Source: Gigaspora rosea (taxonomy: Eukaryota > Glomeromycota > Glomeromycetes > Diversisporales > Gigasporaceae). From it: a DNA stretch of 64,000 nt. Positions within the stretch are counted from its first letter, which is position 1, and the number at the start of each line of letters is the position of its first letter. The notes under the pieces are model-generated. The model did not search any database. It worked only from the letters and a program-made list of their open reading frames with translations, and was not told where the DNA came from. The stretch lies in NCBI GenBank assembly GCA_003550325.1, contig QKWP01000565.1:138888-202887 (forward strand). Reading direction: 5' to 3'. Below, piece by piece: positions 44,408-55,165 of this stretch. Made by a program: the position numbers and the translations under genes.

Positions 44408-47400
44408 TCAGTCTTCGAAGCTATATAGGTAAGAATGCCCGAGGGCAATGTATTTGTCTAAACGTGATTGGAAGGGTGTGCTAAGTCTATTAGAATTATT
44501 ATATTGGTAACTTCTATTAGGGTTAGGTAAAGGGGTGGGTGCTGGAATAACTGGATCGTGACGAATTTGTCTAGAGGGAAGCCAAATTTCGTGATAGATC
44601 ATTTTAATTATTAAATGGTGTAGAGCTGGTGCATATTTGAGTTTGTCAGAAGGTCTTGCGAAGGGCGCTAATGTGACCGCAGTGATAAAGCCTAGTAGTA
44701 GTTGATTGTTGATATGAAGATAAATAAAGGACGATGTGAAGTCCACCGGTTTAACTAGATCCAGTTTCAATTCTGTTGCTAAGGCTTAAATAGTATCCTT
44801 GAGGAGGGAGATAAGAGAGGAATTGTTGGAAATACAGGAGATAAGATGCGCGATAGTTTTTTCTGAAGAAAGGCAACGGGGACAGCGGTAGTCTTGATAT
44901 TTAGAGGGGCTACGTTCGTGAAGAGTCTTGAAGGTGGGGAGTTCATTGGTTAGTAATTTTACTTTGAAGTTCTTTAATTGTGAGAGTGTTGGGTTAGTAG
45001 ATAGAGAGAGAGGTCGTTCTTCGAAGGAAAGGTAATCTAAAGTGAGGCGAATTTGTATGTCTGGGTATCGGTTAATCCAGTAACTTATTCGATTTTGGTT
45101 GGTCCAAAGAGCGTGATTATTTATTTCTATGATATCTTTTAAAATTGTTTTAAGAGTATGTGGACATGGTGTATTGAGAAGGTTTGGCGTGTATTTGTCG
45201 AATAGTAATTGGTGTGGTATGATGTCCAGTGTCATGAAGTTATCGGGTTTGCGAGGGTGGGTTAGGTCTTTATCGAAACGGAATTTTAATTTTAGGTTCA
45301 TAATGATCGCTTTTAGTATAAACAAGATTGGGCGGTGTTGCTTCTTTTCCAGATTTAATAGTCGGTGCGATGGGTTGTCATATGTCTGTTGTAGTAAGGT
45401 TAGGAATTTGTGGTTGTTAGATGTAACAGAGATCGTGGTTCCAGGGAAGAAGCTTGTAGATATGAAGGCAAACAGAGTAAGGGCTGAGTTTGCAGTGCTG
45501 GGCCAATTTTTGTTGGTACAGCCCCAAGTGGCCGAGGTATTTTGAAGTGAGCAAGTTGCATACGGTGTAGCTTGATTATTGTGAGGTATGGTGGTCGAGA
45601 TAAAGATGTTCACTGAGCGGTGTTTGTTTTGAGTTTTAGCTAGTTCCTCCCAGATTTCCATTGGGAATGTTGTGAAGGCCTTAAGTGGTCGGGCTCTGTT
45701 AGTTGTCATAGCGGTCAGAGGAGTGCTAATAGATATTCTATTCGGGTAACAGGTAGAAAGGGCAGATTCAATATCTTTGAGATTGGAATGGATGTTCTTA
45801 TCGGAGGATACTTGTATGATGTAAGTATAATTTGTATCGTATTTAAAGTAGCAATTCTTTGTATTTAGGGATGTATCTTTTAGTTTACAACCAGGGCAAG
45901 GGGATGCCTGGTTGTTGAGATTTAAGTAATGACGGATATATATAGTCGATTTTGAAGAGCGGCTGGTTCTACTGATGTGCAGGTTAGAAGTAATTATCCA
46001 AGATTTCTTTTTGTGTGTTCGTTTGGTTAATGTAAAGGGATTGGGGTGGACAAGTTGTGTCGAAGGGTTGGCATTAGCGGAGATGAGATCCTGTATTTCA
46101 GTAAACCAACGGGGGGTTCGTCCTGGGGGTATTTTTAAAATGTTGTGATGGAAATTTTTCCAGTTGAGTAGTTCATTATTGTTGTAATTTAGAAATTGTT
46201 CTATGTATCTGATGTTGTGAGTATTAAGTTTTTCTTTTAGGGATTGCGCATTGGGATGGAATCTAAGTATCTCGTTGATAGAGGTGCCAGTAGTTGGTAG
46301 AGGTTTGGGCCAGTCAGTTTCTGGATTGCGAGTAAGTTGGATATTGAGCGTATGCAATGCAAAGATTGCTTGGGCTGTATATGTTCTAGCTTGGCCACTT
46401 GGAAATAGTGGTAGCACATGTAGAATTGAATGTTGAGACTTGGTGGATTCTTGTAGTTCCTGTAAGCGAAGTTTGAGAAAGGATGTTTCGAAACTGGGGT
46501 GATTGATATTTTTTAGTAGGGAAGTGGCCAGAGAGGTCGGTTGGACTTGTATAAGGTTTTTTAATCCGTATATACTCCGATGAAAGAGAAACGAGTTGGG
46601 TACGCCACGGGCGAGTTTTGCTTTAGATTTGACCAGATTTGAATAAAGTCGGGTTAAAGTATCGAGTTGATTAGGTGAAAGGTAGGAGCTGTATAGTCTA
46701 TATGCTAGTCTGGGGATTAGAACATTATTGATTAGATAAATTGCTTGTTTTTCGGTTATGACCGCTTTTTGCATTCTTCCGATGCACTGTTTGAATTCGG
46801 ATATGATGGTTTTCTGTGTGGAAGAAGGGTTGGGGTTGAGAGAGAACCATGCCCCTAAATATTTAAATGGTTTAGTGTTGTTAGTTGCCGTGATAGTTTG
46901 GTTGTTGAAGTTGATTGATTTGTTGTCTGTTTTTGCGTTTGTGACTAAGATTGATTTAGTAGGGTTAACTGTGATGTTTGTAAGTTTATAAAAGGAGTTG
47001 GCTATATTTAGTATTTTTTCTAGGGTAGCTTTATCCGGAGCTATCCAGAGAGAGTCATCCATGTATGCCATTATCGAGGTATGGATGGTTTTGGATTGGG
47101 TAGGCGTACTAAGTGTTTGGGAGAAACCTGGGTATTCAGTGGAGATACGACGTATGAGGGGGTCGTAGTAGATGACCCAAAGAATCGGGGATATAGTTTC
47201 TCCTTGGTCGATTCCATCTTCTACAGGGTAGGAATTGGTGTATCCAAGGTTGGTTATAACTTGATTAGAGCGGTTGGAGAGGATATGTATAAGAAGGTTA
47301 ATGATTGTTGATGGTAGTTTAATTCTCGTCAGGGCCTTCTTCAGCATTGGGATGTGTATAGAGTCAAAAGCCTTTGACATATCCTGTAGTAAGAGCCAGA

Positions 47401-49513
47401 GTTCTTGTTTCTGAGTAGTGGCTATTTCTATAATTGAGGAAAGTTGTGAAATTGGCTGTAGGGTCGATTGGAAGGGCAGTGCTGCATAATTTAGTGGTGA
47501 GAGAACTCGGTGTTTCAAAAGTATGTCAGAAAGTCTGTTGGTAAGAAGTTTAGTGAAAATTTTTCTAGAGTGATCGATTAGAGTTATCGGGCGAGTATTG
47601 CATAAATCAAAGTTATAGCGAGTTTTTTTCGGGATTGGCCAAATATTTGATTTCAACCAGGAACCAGGTGTTCTTTCTAGCCGTAGGCAGGCATTGAACA
47701 TATCTAGTAGCTTGTCGAGTGCCGATTTGGGTATGTGTTGAAGCATTTCGTTAGAGATGTTGTTTGGGCCTGTCGCTTTATGCTTGGGAGCAGCCGAGAT
47801 GGTAGATATCAATTCGTCCAGAGTAAAGGGAAGAGGAAGGTTAGAGTAAATTGAGGGGTGTATAGATTCTAAAGGGTCATAGTGGGATTTCCATTCGTCC
47901 CAGTGTTCTTCGTTTGTAGGATTACGTTTTGTCCAATTTTTAAAATGAGCTGATGTGGCTGTTTTAATTTCGGTTGGGTCAGTAATTATAGTTTCGGTTG
48001 TGATAATTTTGTCAAAACTGATATGGTCTTTTTCTTTTTTTAGGATACTGTTTATCATCCTTCCCGTATTGTCCTTGAAGTCGTTGTAGCGACGATTGGT
48101 ATAAAATTTGATTTTCTCCATTTGTTGTAGATAGGTTTCTGCGTTTCTGGCCTTCCAAATAGTGGATCTGATTTCTTTGATGGACATTATTGTTGTGGCA
48201 TAATGAGTGTGGTGAGTATTAGATTGCAATGCGGAAAGAGCAAGCGGGGTTAGTGCGAGTAAAGGAAGTTGTGCTAATGAGAGTGCTTTATTTAGGTGTT
48301 TGTTGATTGTTTGTAGTAAGAATAATGGGGCCATGGGAGGCATAGCTTTGCTTAGGAGGTGGAAGCATTTATTGATGTTTTTTAATGCAGAGTGTAACTG
48401 TGTCGCTTTAAGAGATAGGGCATGGAAGGGCTTCGAGATAGTGGTGGTTTTTGGGATGTGTTTATGTGCGGACTGTGATATTGCATTTGACCAGAGATTC
48501 CAAGTTTTATCTAGTTGTTCCGGTGAAGTTATATCTGATGGAAAGTTAGCCTTGGAAATTAAAGTAGTGATCGTATTACTGAACTCATCCCAGTTTTCAT
48601 TTGTTGTTCTTTCATAACAAAATATCTTCCGTTTCCTTTTCTTATTTCGGGGAGTGGCGGGGTTGAAGTTGGTGTACCATACAGAGGATAATATGCAGTG
48701 GTCACTGTCCGAAATACCAGCGGAATTAGTTAGCTGAGGAGGGTCGAAGTTTAAAAGAATTTGTGGAGAAACCCAGATGTCATCGATTTGGGAGCTAAGC
48801 CCTCTTCCATGCCAAGTGGGGTCAGTGATTTTGTGGAAGTCCATCAAGCTGGTTATGTTGTTGGAAAGCAAGTCAGAGAAGATCGGTAGGCGGCATTTTT
48901 TATGTGAGCCAAAATTGGCATTGAAATCTCCCAGTAACAATATATGCCATTGTTTTCTTTTAGCTTCTAGAATCCAGAGTGATAATTGTTTTTGGGTACG
49001 AGCTAAGAGGTCAGTATTGTTAGATGGTAAGTAGGTAGAGATGATGCGGGTTTTATTTCCAGGAAAGAAGAAATCAACGTAGATAGCAGTGCCGGGATAA
49101 ATATTAATGTCGTGTATGTAGGGCTGTAGGGAGTTGTGGACGAGGAGGGCAGTGCCCATACTGGTTTCTCTGTTTTGTGGAGAAGTAGGTTGGAAATTAG
49201 AAATGAAAATTTTGTAGTGGGGGTTCGTGTAGGCCCTAGGATTATATTTTAACTTGGTTTCTGTAAGGCTAATTATGTGTAATTTCTCTTGTAGGCAGTA
49301 ATCTAGCCAAAGGTGAAGTTTGGTTAGATTATTGAGTCCTCTAATGTTGTGAGTGGCTAAATTTATTTGTTCTTTAGGATTTATAAGTTCAGATTGATCG
49401 TTGTTGGTAGAATCGTTGTGTAGGTCGGAAGTGTCCGGGGGAAGTAGGGTTTGTGAATTACTCATAAATGATATTGGTTTGATCTTGTTCCGGTACCATG
49501 GGGATTGCCCCAT
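44408..49513 (-). pseudogene. LINE ORF2: APE endonuclease and reverse transcriptase, one in-frame stop
   Basis: Open for 1575 residues (49513-44786). Endonuclease part: HNIRGLNN, TETKL at about 84, LLGDFNANF at about 196, DDIWVSP, and SDHC at about 269, the usual APE-type residues. Reverse transcriptase: GPNNISNEML, motif A LQDMSKAFDSI (about 710), motif B DQGETISPILW, and catalytic YMDD at about 816. Then an RNase H-like fold region (about 1295-1400), and a zinc knuckle CPRC..7..H...C (CPRCLSSEKTIAHLISC, about 1543). A TAA at 44788-44786 halts the frame; the same frame then stays open 125 more codons to 44408. Translation could start at ATG 49513 or at 49465, which overlaps the ORF1 stop as ATGAGTAA. 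RT and endonuclease motifs look intact. Confidence 0.9.
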
Positions 49514-51670
49514 CGTTAAGTTTTGGTGTTTCCATCATGATTGTATCGGTACTGTCATTAACGAAGATGTCCCAGCCAGGGGGTGGGAAAGATGAGATAG
49601 TAAAAACAAATTCAGGAATTGTTTCTACCAAAAAGGTTCTGCGTAGAAAGTCTGCAGCTTCAGGGAATTCTTCTTGTTTGTCAATGGGGAATTTCCATTT
49701 GGTTGGAAGGTTACGTTGTTGAATTTGTTAATTTAGTTGTTAAATAGTAGCAGGAAAGCCATTGTCATTTATGTCTGTCTGTTTGTCAGGTATTTGGATC
49801 CAGTCCTTTGGAATAGCTCGGAAGAAGTAGTGTTCCCATAGTGCTCGAGCAGCTATAACTAGCTCCTTTGGAGTAACGATCGGGAGAGTTAGGTTGATCT
49901 TTGTTACCAATGCCGGGTCCGTTGGGAGTTCCGGTTTGTCGGTATAATTGAAGCTTATGTATGCTTCGAGGAGTGGCTCTGGTAGAGCGTAGTATCTAGG
50001 GATTACTTGTAGGAAATGCGTGTATGTGTTCTGGTCTGTAATAGGGAAAGTAAATTGGGTGTTTAATACGAGGTTATTTGGATCAATTGGTAGACGTTTT
50101 TTGCTAATAAGATAGTCATTGGGAAGCCTTTCGAAAGCATAGACCGTTCTCAGCTTGTTGACTTGTTCCTTAAAATGGTCTGCGTCTCTAGGGAAAAAGG
50201 GAAATTGCCCTCTGAAGCGAGGAGTGAGTTCTTGTGGGGTCAAAGGAAGAGGAATTTTTTTGGGTGGTAGGTCGAAGTACGAGTCTGGAAGCTTAGAAAA
50301 GATATAATATTGCTGCAATTGTTGTTTGTATCCGTACACTTTTTTTAGGTCAGCTCTGTGTGTAATTGGGAAAAATTTTCGAGTTTCTTTATTTAACCAT
50401 TCTGGAAGTTCCGGAAGTGGTTCACGCTGGTCGGCAATGTAAGCATCGGGTAGTCACTCGAACCTGTAGTGTTGTCTTAGTGTAATTGCTACCGCTCGTA
50501 CATATTTCCTGTTAGTGAGAGGGAGGTAGAATGGTAGAATTTTTTGTATTTGTACAGGGATGTTTTCAGGCAGGTCCGGTAAGTCAGTTAGAAGTTTGGT
50601 ACGGGCTTGGTCTGCTGCAGTACGTATAGTGTCAAAATCCAAGGTGGTTTTTATTTTTGCAAATCCAGCTATATAGAGAGTATAGCGGGTGATTTCGTAT
50701 GTGTCAATAGTAGTGAAGTTTAGATTGGTCCAGAAGTCCAGGGCCAATTTTTTTCTTAGCATATCTGATATTTGATATTTGTTTTATTTGTTGATCAAGT
50801 ATACGTTATGTATTTGTTTGTATTTTGCAATTGCGTCATTTAACAGTTCTTGGAATTGTAACTAGTGATGAGGACGTGTGTCGTGTCTTCTTGTAAACGT
50901 GCGAAAAAATGCTCGGTCTTTATGTTTAGGCTTCAGCTTTATTGCCTGGGGAATATATTCTAGGTTGGTTTGGTTTGCATTTTGTGGTAGATCAAATCCC
51001 TCAGCTCGATTGGGTTATCAAAAGCAGTAATGATTTTTTCACGTGTCCAGTAGGTAGCGTCAAATGGAGTTTCTTTAAGTTCAGCTAGTTCTGCTCTGAA
51101 TTGGTTGGTCCATTTGTCGATTAATGTGGTTAGTTCTGGATTTTGTTTACGACGTGGGGCATTATCTCCGGTTAATGCTTGACTATAAGTTTTGGGGTTA
51201 GGTACATCATCTAGAATCGTGCCAGTTGATAGTGCATCCTGTTGGTCAATTTCCATAATGTTATCACTTCGGGTAACGGTGTGGGTCGGATTCTCATCAT
51301 TCTCATTTTGGCTATCGGTAAAGATCGGGTTATTATCAATTTTGGAGGGCCCGCAGGGGATCGGGACCACGTGGGAATTTTTATCAGTTAGGACCTGGGG
51401 ATTTTCTAAAAGGGGCAAGGGTGCCGGGGTCTGGCCCGGGTTCTCATCTGATTCAGTTTGTTTTGTTGCTAGGCACAATGATGATGTCATTTCTAGATTT
51501 TGAGGGGGTAGGCTGGAATCGCCACTTTTTGCTGCATTTTCTATAGCGGGAATAGGTGAAGTGAAGGTTATATCTACATCATGGAGAGGTTGTGTATTAT
51601 GGGTTTTCTTTGTTAGACATTGGGTGTCGTGGTATTGAGGGTCTGGGAGATCTGTTTCCATGTGGTCCAT
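49458..51670 (-). pseudogene. LINE ORF1, degraded
   Basis: Read from ATG 51670, the first 237 codons (proline- and polar-rich, no known domain) end at a TAG at 50962-50960. A frame change within about 60 bp of that point continues the protein in another frame to 49458, interrupted by TAG 50864-50862, TAA 50786-50784, TGA 50456-50454, TAA 49742-49740 and TAA 49730-49728. The long open segments between stops (50762-50457 and 50453-49743) and the open run to the ATGAGTAA overlap show it was one ORF. Such ORF1 proteins bind the element RNA; no zinc knuckle or RRM is evident here. With one frameshift and five stops it is dead. Confidence 0.8.
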
Positions 51671-51937
51671 GTTGTGGAACTTTTCTATTTGTGTGCAAGA
51701 ATGAAGTGTTACCGACAAAGTCGGCAACAATTTTTCGAAGGAAGTTGGTGTGCCGAAGGCTGTTGTTCGGTTTCTTTTCCTAGCGATTGTGGAGTGAGAT
51801 GATGGTAGTTACAAATGATGCTACGAGTTAATTAATTACTTAAAATATATGTGCCGTGCGAGGGTGTGTCAAACTTTCCGCTGTTTGTTTGTTTTTTTTA
51901 CGATTTGCAGTGATGTACAGGGGAGAGTTTTTTTTTT
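51671..51937 (-). other. 5'UTR of the LINE
   Basis: About 270 bp between the right target duplication and the ORF1 ATG; starts with a run of A on the minus strand. It presumably carries the internal promoter, but no motif can be called. Confidence 0.55.
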
Positions 51938-52196
51938 GATATTTATTTATTATAAATACTGTAAATTGAAAAAACAAATATAAAGTGCCTGAATATTATC
52001 AAAAATCTGCAGATATGTATAATAAGTATGAACAATTTAATGTTGGGTATTGTAATCAAAAGAGTACTTGAATTTTTTTTTTCACCTTTGGCGGTCCCGC
52101 CATTTACTTTTATTAGTTTTTCAGTATAACGAAACAAGTTTATATACATATAGATCTAATTACAAGAATGGCACCACTCGGCTATCTATACAGACG

Positions 52197-52680
52197 CCCA
52201 AGAGAGGACCCGAACAATATATATAGAGGTTACATTGAAATTTTGGCTAAAAAGGTTACTTTCTTACAAAAATGTTACATTTGAAAAGTGGATATTGGTC
52301 AAAAGGTTACATTTAAAAGTGGATAAAAGCTTTTAATGTTATATTAATAAAAGTGGATAAAATTAATAAGTTTTAAATAGATTGTATTTAAAATTTGGAT
52401 AAAGAAAAAATTTTTTAAAAAAACCTTTTTTTGAAAAAAATTTTTTTTTAAGAAAAATTTTTTTTTTAAAAAAATTTTTTTGAGAAAAATATTTTTTTTG
52501 AAAAATTTTTTTAAAAAAAAGTATTGTTATATTTAATATTTGGTTAAAATTTATTAAATATTAAAGCTTATATGTAAAATATGGTTAATTAGCTCTAATA
52601 AAAAGTGGATAAAAATTTTAAAAAGTTTACATTAAAGCTAATGTAACCTCTATATGTATTGTTCGGGGTCCTCCCAAGAG
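52197..52680. mobile_element. MITE with aggacccgaacaata ends and exact 8-bp duplication
   Basis: Flanks cccaagag at 52197-52204 and 52673-52680 are identical. Ends aggacccgaacaatatatat and, in reverse complement, aggaccccgaacaatacata are inverted for about 35 bp (continuing agaggttacatt). The interior is A/T homopolymer-rich and holds repeated gtggataaaa words. 468 bp, no ORF. The superfamily is uncertain: the duplication length suits hAT, the tip does not. Confidence 0.85.
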
Positions 52681-53099
52681 TAACCTGCCGCACTAGTATA
52701 AAACTACTAGCCACTCTGTTAAACCACCGGCACTACAAAAAGTGCACTCCCAAAAAAATTAAAAAATTGGAAGTAAACTTCAATAGGGGTGAGAAAATGA
52801 CACTATAATTAAAAAGGAAATATAAAATGGAGGTATAGGAATAAACGACTAACTAAAAAACCAAAAAAAACCCAACAAGAAGAAAAGGGAAAAAAATAAA
52901 AAATAGAACCTTCTATTGAAGAAGTAAGTGTGGTCAGAGAAATAGTAATAAAAATTATATAATACTGCACAGAGAAACGCTCCGTCTAAGTATTATATGT
53001 ACATTGTAAGAAAAAACTATGCCTATAAGAATATTCTAGAAAGAAAATTCAATTCGGAATTTTCTCTACTGTATCTCACGTGTTATTCATTGTTTATTT
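52681..53099. other. A-rich intergenic DNA
   Basis: No gene. Resembles no other stretch of the window. Confidence 0.35.
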
Positions 53100-53550
53100 C
53101 ACAAGCACCGGACTCACTCGTGACTTGGTTCCAATTCAGTAGGCACATTCCCAAAATGGATAATGTAAACAATATCGATCTTTTGGAGGGGGTAAGCCAA
53201 AATGCCCACTTTGTTGAAATTTTGCAAAGCCAAAGAGGCGGCAAAAGAGAGACCCAACTTGCAAAGAGCGTAGGAGTATATCTTTGCTGAATAGCACAGT
53301 CGACCAAAAGAATGTTTCTACTATTGTTTCCACACCTTCTGACAGAAAACCCCAGAGTTGTTGCTCTACTACTTGTTCTATAGTAACAAAGTCTTCTACC
53401 CGGAGAGTCAAACCCATAAGGAAAAAGTTCTTTTTCATCTCTATTTCAGTTCTTCTCACATACGATCTGAAACCCTGTATCCAAGTCGCTTCTAGTTAGA
53501 GTTTTTGTTATGTACAAATATACTAACAACAAGGTTTTCATAGGTCGGCG
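53100..53550. repeat. Composite repeat: R1 copy 3 (reverse) plus R2 copy 2
   Basis: 53100-53235 is the reverse complement of R1 (20290-20480; 27120-27290). 53365-53550 matches R2 (17600-17780). Their adjacency here suggests R1 and R2 are parts of one larger element of at least 450 bp, for which this is the best-kept copy. Overlapping open stretches of 70-107 codons on both strands have no recognised domain. Confidence 0.65.
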
Positions 53551-53861
53551 TTAATGGAAAAGTTGGGACTAATGATCGTCAGAAAGAGTGTGTTTTTTTG
53601 AGAGTACTAGAATTAAATACAATCGAAAAGCTTTATTTATTATTAAAAATCTAGTAAAATGGGCGATACTATACTAGATATAGAATCTCAAGACATTGGG
53701 ATAAGCTGTGTCATAACTAAGTTATAACTCATTGTAATGCTTTAAGTTACTGCATGGCTGTAACTCAGTTTTTATATGTTGTAGTTTGTGATATACTATA
53801 TTTTATATTTTTTTTATACCATAATTTTACTTACATAATACATATGTGAAGCTTGCAGTAA
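53551..53861. other. Intergenic DNA
   Basis: Nothing recognised. Confidence 0.35.
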
Positions 53862-55165
53862 GTAATTTCTAGTGTTTTGACCCAGGTGGGTGTTACCCGG
53901 GTTACCCACGAGTGGGTGGGTAACCTGGGTCAAGTTGTAACAGCCCGGCTAGAAATGGGTGGATCAACCCATGAGTGACACGTGGGTTGACTCATGAGTG
54001 GCCCGTGGATTAGCCCAGGGTCACTCACAGGCAGAGACCCGATACAAATTAATGCAAATTTGTGAAGTCAACAGAATCAAATTCAAAAAATATTTAATAT
54101 TAAATTATTTAAAGGAAACCATAATGCAGTACAAAATTTTAATAAACAGTATTATAGCAAATAGAATTTCTGCATTACAGCATTGTGGTATTACGGCATT
54201 ATGTCTTAATAGCATTACAACTTTATGCATTATGGTTTACTAGTGATGGTACCCGGGTAGAGTATCACCTGGGTTATCCACAGATAGTCGGATATCTGGG
54301 TTGCAAACTCAGCAATCTGGATAAATCTACCCAGATAATACCAGATAAAATACCCAGATAATATCTGGATAATATCTGAAAGGTATTTGCACAATAGGAA
54401 TTTAAAAAAAAATTTTTTTTGGAAAATTAGGTCAGCGGGTTATGCAAAACAAAAATTAGATATTTATTATTTTTCTTTTTTTTTTGTTGTTTTTTTTGCC
54501 GGCCTGATGAAATAATAGTCACTGAATATCAAAGGTATTAATAGGCTATACTTAATGAGATGAAACGAAATCAGGTTTGGAATTGACATGTGTTATTTCT
54601 CAATTTTCACCAATCGTAGAAATTTGTGAGACCACAGCACTACTGTATCTACCGTATATTTTATAGGATTTAGGCCCGAAAAAGGTTTTACTAAATTAAA
54701 AGTTCGATTTGAACAGAAAAGCAATCTAAAGTAATAGTATTTAATTAACTTTACCCGGGTACATCGGGTAGGATTTTATATCCGGATATATCTGTAGATC
54801 ATTTGGGTAATCTGCGAGTTTACCCGTCGGATAACCAGGTAGCATTTTTTGGATCAGGTGCCATCACTAGGTATTACAGCTCACAGCAATTATGGCAAAC
54901 AATATGGCAATACCGTAACTATATTAATTTGTAAAATTAATTCTACTACCAACTATAGGTTAACCCATCTGGGTCAAATCACTAGTCTTATTAACCACCT
55001 AGGATTTTTTTAATTGACCCAGGTGACCCAACAGGTCACCTGTTGGGTCACCTGATGGGTGACCCAGGTGGTGCCTTTTTTGAACTGACCGATTTCCACT
55101 CGGGTGGCACATCGTTGGGTGCCCGAGTGAAGATTTTTTAGACAGGTCAATTCACTAGTAATTTC
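53862..55165. mobile_element. hAT-like element with exact 8-bp duplication, itself interrupted
   Basis: Flanks gtaatttc at 53862-53869 and 55158-55165 are identical. Ends tagtgttttgacc and, in reverse complement, tagtgaattgacc. Subterminal arrays consist of gggtnaccc words (gggttaccc, gggtcacct). 1288 bp including the nested element 54241-54869. The open stretch at 53998-54243 is a by-product. Confidence 0.85.
54241..54869. mobile_element. Nested hAT-like element
   Basis: Ends tagtgatggtacc and, in reverse complement, tagtgatggcacc. The right flank is ggtattac and the left flank ggtttac, i.e. the same 8-mer with one base lost. The interior has repeated ccagataat / atctgggt words. 629 bp; it lies inside the element 53870-55157 and is therefore younger than it. 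Confidence 0.75.

Larger units (their letters stand above)
44235..51953 (-). mobile_element. Full-length non-LTR retrotransposon (LINE) with 16-bp target duplication
   Basis: The 16-mer gatatttatttattat occurs exactly at 44235-44250 and 51938-51953, bounding an element of 7687 bp (44251-51937). On the minus strand it runs 5'UTR, ORF1, ORF2, 3'UTR and a tail of A12 followed by taa repeats beside the left duplication, the structure left by target-primed reverse transcription. The 5' end reaches the other duplication, so it is not 5'-truncated. The AT-rich duplication could match partly by chance, but both copies sit exactly where the tail and the 5' end predict. Confidence 0.88.

Noticed and set aside
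45129-49722. Many plus-strand open frames across the LINE
   Set aside because: They are shadows of the minus-strand ORF1 and ORF2, whose motifs are unmistakable.
53083-53459. 74-107 codon frames on both strands
   Set aside because: They lie in the composite repeat R1/R2, which is non-coding in its other copies.
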